Positions 17,266 through 20,720 of a stretch of 20,720 nucleotides of DNA are shown here, piece after piece. The position numbers and the translations under genes were made by a program. Source of the DNA: Pseudomonadota bacterium (lineage in GTDB: Bacteria > Pseudomonadota > Alphaproteobacteria > Rhizobiales > Xanthobacteraceae). Within the stretch, counting starts at the first letter, position 1, and each line of letters opens with the position of its first letter. The notes under the pieces are model-generated. The model ran no database searches and was not told the DNA's origin. It saw nothing but the letters and a program-made list of their open reading frames with translations. The stretch spans positions 1 through 20,720 of the forward strand of contig JAJYAH010000029.1 of NCBI GenBank assembly GCA_021779635.1, in the 5' to 3' direction.

Positions 17266-17673
17266 TCACGTAGACTTTGATAGGCGCAATGCAACGCATC
17301 CGTTCATCGCGAAGCGGCTGACGGCATATCGCCCCGTAGGCAGCACAATTCGGCGCTCGAACCGGCCTTGCGGGAGCTCGAGCCGATGAATCCGGGCGTT
17401 ACGTAACTCGACGGGCAGCACCCGGCGTCCGCTGATGATCAGCGTACCGCTGTCGATTATGGCCTCGACCTGATTGGGATCGACGCCGGGCAGGGCCACG
17501 AGTATGAGAATTTCCCGATCGGTCTCCAGGACATCGATGGGAGGCTCCCAACTGGTTTCCCGGGAGCTGGCCGACGGTCGCAAGCTGAAGAACTGCTGGC
17601 GTAACCGCTCAGCCCGGGCCAACGAATCGACGGCCTCGGCCAACATCCAGTTCACGGGATCTTTTGATGACAT
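17266..17673 (-). CDS. Small heat-shock protein, Hsp20/alpha-crystallin family
   Basis: A 135-residue holdase-type chaperone. A short N-terminal helix region (MLAEAVDSLARAERLRQQFF) is followed by the alpha-crystallin domain from about residue 43: PIDVLETDREILILVALPGV, GTLIISGRR, then RLELPQGRFERRIVLPTGRY. The chain stops right after the last strand (VALRLSKST) and lacks the C-terminal I-x-I extension by which many Hsp20 proteins assemble into oligomers. ATG 17673 has GAGGA six bases upstream. It lies eight bases before lon, so both are surely one transcript. No FixK box, sigma-32 site or ROSE-type thermometer could be made out in the 144 bases upstream. Confidence 0.9.
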   Translation of the reverse strand: MSSKDPVNWMLAEAVDSLARAERLRQQFFSLRPSASSRETSWEPPIDVLETDREILILVALPGVDPNQVEAIIDSGTLIISGRRVLPVELRNARIHRLELPQGRFERRIVLPTGRYAVSRFAMNGCVALRLSKST

Positions 17674-17712
17674 TTGTATCCTCGTGTTGCGAATTTCGAA
17701 ACGACCGCTTTC

Positions 17713-17729
17713 GCGTTGTGCGGCAACGC
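17713..17729. repeat. Short perfect hairpin upstream of hsp20
   Basis: GCGTTG-TGCGG-CAACGC forms a six-base-pair stem with a five-base loop, 40 to 56 bases before the hsp20 ATG, so it would lie in the leader if transcription starts further upstream. It does not cover the GAGGA ribosome site, so a thermometer role is not supported. Confidence 0.3.
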
Positions 17730-17817
17730 TCTTGCAAAAGCATCCCGTTGGATTGCCAGAATAGTTCTACGCTTGGGCCATCCCGTCAATCAGGGACAAA
17801 CGGTGTGGTGGTCTTTC

Positions 17818-18305
17818 CTAGGACGTGCCGGAAGCATTTGCCCGCATTCGAGCAATGATGCTGGCGACAATCTGCATGGTGGCGCCGGCTGCCCAGCCGA
17901 AGCTGATGAGCAAAGCAGTGCTTGGGCGTGCGGTCTCGTCCAGAACAATGCTGGAGACCGACACCACCGCCGCCACCGCGGCGAGAAAAGTGCCGGTCGC
18001 GCTGAGCAGTTCGTTCCACGGCATCCCAACTGGAACCGAGGCCACGCCGGAGCGGCAAGTGCATTCGATGATCCGGAGGAACGGGAGGCAGATCCATACC
18101 GAGATAGAAAGCCGGCGGCCCCGTAAAGCATCATGGCCAGGACGGCAGCAGCCGAGCCGATCAGGTCGATGCCAGCCCTTCCCACATGTGCGGCAACGAA
18201 CAATCCGCACGCGGCCCCCGTCAAGGCGAGCCCCGTCCGTTCAATGACGTGCGCCCACTTGCTGAGGGTGGAGCGGGTGTGCCACGGATCGGTGCGCTTG
18301 ATCAT
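17818..18305 (-). pseudogene. Four-helix small membrane protein, frameshifted
   Basis: Read across frames, the stretch encodes a protein of about 160 residues. Frame one from ATG 18305 gives MIKRTDPWHTRSTLSKWAHV with two helices (TGLALTGAACGLFVAAHVG and SAAAVLAMMLYGAAGF). A single extra T in GGCTTTCTAT then moves the reading to FYLGMDLPPVPPDH; without it GFYLG would continue naturally. Near PWNELLSATG a second shift leads to the last two helices (ATGTFLAAVAAVVSVSSIVL and LISFGWAAGATMQIVASI), ending with TAG at 17818-17820. The family is uncharacterised as far as I know. Neither open frame alone makes the whole protein, so it is a pseudogene unless the sequence has errors. No strong ribosome site precedes ATG 18305. 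Confidence 0.7.
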
Positions 18306-18362
18306 TTGAGCTGAGTACCAAAGAGAGACCGAGAGCCGCTAATCAAGCCGAATCCCGCTTTG

Positions 18363-18402
18363 ACGGGAAACGTCCTGGGAAAACTCAAAGGACGCTTCCC
18401 GT
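18363..18402 (-). terminator. Strong hairpin between the BON gene and the four-helix gene
   Basis: ACGGGAAACGTCC (18363-18375) faces GGACGCTTCCCGT (18390-18402) across a 14-base loop. On the plus strand there is one A/C mismatch; in a minus-strand RNA that position is a G-U pair, so all 13 pairs form. This favours an RNA role on the minus strand, downstream of the BON gene (stop 18498) and 58 bases before the four-helix gene. No T-run follows, so it may be a processing or stability hairpin rather than a classical terminator. Confidence 0.5.
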
Positions 18403-18497
18403 GCGCGGTGTGGGATTACCCACAAGTCGACGGAGAAGAAATTACACCCGGCAAGACTGCCTCGTTAATCGTCACCGGAAGACCTCAGCGATGTTGC

Positions 18498-19154
18498 TCA
18501 TGAAAATCCGATCGTCAAGCGATCGTCGACAGAAACGACCCCCGGAGTTGACCAGGCTGCACTTTCGACCTTGTAGCGTTCATCCCAGTTGTCCACTCTT
18601 CCTTCCAGGAGGACCTTATTGCCGTTCTGCACCGTAATGCGTATGGCATCTGCCTCGACCTCCGCATGCCGCTTGAGCGCTGACTCGATCTTGATCCTGA
18701 TGTCTGATGCATTGATGCGAGGCTTGATCTTGATGTTGTTCGTCACGCCGACTACGCCCGAAAGCTTACGCACATCGTCTTCGGCCGCGGTTCGTTCATG
18801 ATACCAGTCGACATCCCCGGTAAGCGTGATCCATCCGTCCTGCACGAGCACATCGACCGAGTTCGATGGAACGATAACGTCCCAGTTCAGGATGTCGGAT
18901 GCGCGTTGGGCGATTTGATCGTCCGCGGTCTTGCTTTGGAAGGGATAGCGGACTTCGATATTTTCAGCGATGGCATGGACGCCTTTCACGCGCCGTGCAG
19001 CCGCGATCGCGGCGACTTTCTGCGCATAACTGGTCACGTGTCCGCTTAGAGTTACGACGTCCCTGTCAACGGCGACGCCAACGTGCTCGCCGTCAAAGCT
19101 GGGATCGAATTCGAATTCGTCGATGATGTCCTGGCGAAGCTGGGCTTCTTTCAT
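18498..19154 (-). CDS. Protein with three BON domains
   Basis: A 218-residue protein made of three BON repeats (about residues 3-70, 75-145 and 150-218). Each has the hydrophobic-Gly-V-x-L-x-G core: DVVTLSGHVTSYAQK, GWITLTGDVDWYHER and NKVLLEGRVDNWDER, followed by the GV-x-x-V-x-N/D strand. BON domains bind phospholipid or other envelope ligands in OsmY-like proteins. No signal peptide is visible from ATG 19154, so a cytoplasmic place is possible. That ATG is chosen because GGAGG lies seven bases before it; the longer frame to 19256 starts with an unrelated hydrophobic piece and crosses the promoter. A perfect FixK box sits 62 bases upstream. Confidence 0.9.
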   Translation of the reverse strand: MKEAQLRQDIIDEFEFDPSFDGEHVGVAVDRDVVTLSGHVTSYAQKVAAIAAARRVKGVHAIAENIEVRYPFQSKTADDQIAQRASDILNWDVIVPSNSVDVLVQDGWITLTGDVDWYHERTAAEDDVRKLSGVVGVTNNIKIKPRINASDIRIKIESALKRHAEVEADAIRITVQNGNKVLLEGRVDNWDERYKVESAAWSTPGVVSVDDRLTIGFS

Positions 19155-19215
19155 AACTTGCCTCCATAAGATATTTATCTGCAAGTTCACTTTCCGCGCT
19201 CGCGCGGCGAATACA

Positions 19216-19229
19216 TTGATCCGCATCAA
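19216..19229 (-). promoter_or_regulatory. Perfect FixK/FNR palindrome TTGAT-CCGC-ATCAA upstream of the BON gene
   Basis: An exact TTGATNNNNATCAA site between the eRF1-like gene's stop and the BON gene. At -41.5 the transcript would start near 19181, with a 27-base leader carrying the GGAGG ribosome site. The 14-base core is identical to the site at 20531-20544. Confidence 0.75.
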
Positions 19230-19267
19230 GAGTGCGTGAATCAGATCTCGGATCAAGACAAATTGAT

Positions 19268-19669
19268 CTACCGTTGGTCGGTGGCCGAGCGGACGATGCC
19301 AATCTTGAAGTGTCTCTTCGCGTAGGCGACGATTTGGGGATCGCCTGGATGGTCGGCGGCTTCAACCGCGACGATTCGGCTGCCGACTTGCGGATTGCAT
19401 TCGCGAATATATTTGGCGAGCTCGACTTTGGTGCCGGCCGGTCCGAGGATCAGGATTTCACCGGCATCGCTGACGGCATCCAGCACCTGTTTGAGGAATT
19501 CCTCGTTTTCATGGACATGGCCGCTTCCGATCGAATTGGCCTTGTGATGAATATGCCGCGTCGGCATGTGGGGATGAAGGACGATCTCATCGAGGCCGGA
19601 AAGACCGAGATAGAAGACCCGGGCCTGCAGGTGGTCGATCCAGACAACCGCGTGAAAATGATGCTGCAT
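19268..19669 (-). CDS. eRF1-like 'translational machinery' small protein
   Basis: A 133-residue cytoplasmic protein of the family annotated as translational machinery protein, related to one domain of archaeal/eukaryotic release factor eRF1 and its bacterial relatives. It opens HFHAVVWIDHLQARVF, has the His-rich segment HPHMPTRHIHHKANSIGSGH, then ILILGPAGTKVELAKYI and VEAADHPGDPQIVAYAKRHF, the usual order of this family. Its function is unknown; an RNA- or ribosome-linked role is only suggested by the fold. ATG 19669 lacks a strong ribosome site. It lies 61 bases after the CBS gene on the same strand and may share its promoter. Confidence 0.8.
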   Translation of the reverse strand: MQHHFHAVVWIDHLQARVFYLGLSGLDEIVLHPHMPTRHIHHKANSIGSGHVHENEEFLKQVLDAVSDAGEILILGPAGTKVELAKYIRECNPQVGSRIVAVEAADHPGDPQIVAYAKRHFKIGIVRSATDQR

Positions 19670-19730
19670 TAGCTTGGGTCCGTCCGTTGATTAATTATAT
19701 CGCTGGTTTCAATTTTCTATCTTCGGTGGA

Positions 19731-20423
19731 TTAAAAATACGCGCCCGGGATGGGTTCAACCCAGCAAAGATGATCGTGAACCTTCCTGACGCCGGGGACG
19801 TTCTCGGCTGCGACGATTGCCGCCTGCCTCGATCGTTCCTCGGAGACGACTCCGCCTAGATGCACGACGCCGTCACGGACGGTAACCGTGAGCCCAGCCG
19901 GACTCCAGTCGGTTTTCTCGATCGCTGCAAAGACGCGGTTGCGGATGTGGTCGTCATCGGCTGTCGGATCCGGCACATCGCGAGCAAGGTCTGCGACGGC
20001 CTGAAGCAGGTTGGCGCGCGTCACGATGCCGATTAGCATGTCTCCGCGCAACACAGGCAGGCGCTTGACGTGATTCTTTTCCATCACCTTGACGATTGCT
20101 TCGAGGGTGGCATCTTCCGTCACGGTGAGAGGATCGGGGGTCATGATTTCTCCGACCTTGCGGCCTTGCTCATGCACGTAGTCGGTGGCAGCCCGGCCTG
20201 GTCCGGCCAGAAACTTCAGCCACCTGCCGCGTTTCCGCTGGGTTCCGATCTCCGCGCGGCGGATAAAATCACCTTCCGAAATGATGCCGACCAGTTGGCC
20301 GGTCTCATTGACCACCGGGAGTCCGCTGATGTGTTGCTGCAGCATGATGTTGGCGGCATCAGCAATGGGCGTGTCGGGCTTCACGGAAATGACCTTGCGG
20401 GTCATGATTTGATGTGCGCGCAT
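19731..20423 (-). CDS. CBS-CBS-BON regulatory protein
   Basis: A 230-residue soluble protein. The CBS pair covers about residues 1-65 (MTRKVISVKPDTPIADAANI, GLPVVNETGQLVGIISEGD) and 90-150 (VGEIMTPDPLTVTEDATLE, RLPVLRGDMLIGIVTRANLL). A BON domain follows at about 165-228 (LTVTVRDGVVHLGGVVSEER). CBS pairs bind adenine nucleotides or related ligands and often sense energy state; the BON domain may link this to a membrane or another protein. ATG 20423 is chosen for the GGAG eight bases upstream and the typical MRAHQIMTRKV start. The box TTGACGCAGGTCAA lies 65 bases upstream, with TAACCT about 32 bp from its centre as a possible -10. Confidence 0.92.
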   Translation of the reverse strand: MRAHQIMTRKVISVKPDTPIADAANIMLQQHISGLPVVNETGQLVGIISEGDFIRRAEIGTQRKRGRWLKFLAGPGRAATDYVHEQGRKVGEIMTPDPLTVTEDATLEAIVKVMEKNHVKRLPVLRGDMLIGIVTRANLLQAVADLARDVPDPTADDDHIRNRVFAAIEKTDWSPAGLTVTVRDGVVHLGGVVSEERSRQAAIVAAENVPGVRKVHDHLCWVEPIPGAYF

Positions 20424-20487
20424 CGATCTGCTCCGGATATCGGGTCCAAGAATTTTGTAAAGGTTATGCCACCGGACTTTCGTCCAC

Positions 20488-20501
20488 TTGACGCAGGTCA
20501 A
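20488..20501 (-). promoter_or_regulatory. FixK/FNR box TTGAC-GCAG-GTCAA upstream of the CBS gene
   Basis: A perfect palindrome of half-sites TTGAC and GTCAA. Its centre is 72 bp from the CBS ATG; at -41.5 the start would be near 20453 with a leader of about 29 bases. It is the CBS-proximal member of a pair in the divergent CBS/adh intergenic region. Confidence 0.7.
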
Positions 20502-20530
20502 GTCGCAGATCGAGGAGCAATCGCGGGGGC

Positions 20531-20544
20531 TTGATCCGCATCAA
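20531..20544 (+). promoter_or_regulatory. Perfect FixK/FNR palindrome TTGAT-CCGC-ATCAA upstream of the alcohol dehydrogenase gene
   Basis: An exact TTGATNNNNATCAA site 60 bases before the ATG of the adh gene; at -41.5 the start would be near 20579. The same 14 bases occur upstream of the BON gene, so one regulator probably serves both. Confidence 0.72.
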
Positions 20545-20603
20545 CATCTCGCCGGCTCCCATGCGCCAATCAAGGTGCGACGGTGAAGGATTGGAGACTC
20601 GTG

Positions 20604-20720
20604 ATGGTCAAGTCGATGAAAGCTGCGGTCGTTCGACAATTCGGCAGACCGCTGACCATCGAACAGGTGCCGATACCATCGCCAGGGCCCGGCGAGGTGT
20701 TGGTCAAGATCATGGCGACC
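20604..20720 (+). CDS. adhP: Zinc-type alcohol dehydrogenase, N-terminal part (AdhP-like)
   Basis: The first 39 codons of a medium-chain dehydrogenase/reductase: MKAAVVRQFGRPLTIEQVP then PSPGPGEVLVKIMAT, the usual GroES-like N-terminal strand pair of AdhP-type enzymes. The gene runs off the window, so the zinc ligands and NAD site cannot be checked. ATG 20604 has GGAG seven bases upstream; the GTG directly before it is also in frame. Together with the FixK box it suggests ethanol/acetaldehyde conversion as an electron sink beside acetate formation. Another substrate is possible. Confidence 0.8.
   Translation, partial: MVKSMKAAVVRQFGRPLTIEQVPIPSPGPGEVLVKIMAT

Noticed and set aside
17674..17760. 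ROSE-type RNA thermometer before hsp20
   Set aside because: No segment complementary to the GAGGA ribosome site was found in the leader, and the visible hairpin does not cover it.
19251..19268. GATCAA-N6-TTGATC palindrome as another FixK box
   Set aside because: The half-sites point outward (ATCAA...TTGAT), the opposite order to a FixK/FNR site, and it overlaps the stop of the eRF1-like gene. At most it is a weak hairpin.

Overview
The window looks like the chromosome of an alphaproteobacterium of the Bradyrhizobium/Rhodopseudomonas type (Hyphomicrobiales). This rests on the GC-rich coding style, an OpgC-type glucan succinyltransferase, a MaoC-phosphotransacetylase fusion, an eRF1-like 'translational machinery' protein, and repeated TTGAT-N4-ATCAA boxes typical of FixK/FnrN (CRP-FNR) control. 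The genus is inferred from recognition of protein families; no database search was possible.

Layout. (1) 1-3514, + strand: a 5'-truncated RbbA-type ABC transporter gene (second ATPase domain and membrane part intact) followed by its YhhJ-type permease. (2) 3515-5490: a coding-like remnant, a small secreted Cys-containing protein (-) divergent from a CxxCH cytochrome-like protein (+) with two FixK-like boxes between them, then a VIT1/CCC1-family gene broken by a nonsense codon and a one-base frameshift. (3) 5541-10657, - strand: xfp (phosphoketolase), a MaoC-Pta fusion and ackA, a complete route from sugar phosphates to acetate plus ATP. (4) 10880-12360, + strand: hemN (oxygen-independent coproporphyrinogen III oxidase), preceded by a possible 43-codon ORF that overlaps it by ATGA. 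(5) 12386-14561, - strand: opgC and a periplasmic PDZ-less trypsin-like protease with a perfect FixK box upstream. (6) 14873-18305, - strand: lon and hsp20 as a tight pair, and a four-helix membrane protein gene that carries frameshifts. (7) 18498-20423, - strand: a triple-BON protein, the eRF1-like protein and a CBS-CBS-BON protein. (8) 20604-end, + strand: the start of an AdhP-like alcohol dehydrogenase, divergent from the CBS gene, each gene with its own perfect FixK box.

How the parts fit. Seven FNR/FixK-like sites lie in promoter positions. The gene content is fermentation to acetate and ethanol, anaerobic haem synthesis, proteostasis (Hsp20, Lon, periplasmic protease) and small sensor or envelope proteins (CBS, BON). 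This reads as a low-oxygen survival island. At least three genes (rbbA-like, VIT-like, four-helix membrane protein) are damaged, so the island is either eroding or the assembly has single-base errors. I did not find a clear unknown defence or mobile system. The most novel candidates are the small ORF in front of hemN, the orphan coding-like tail at 3533-3718, and the paired divergent boxes.
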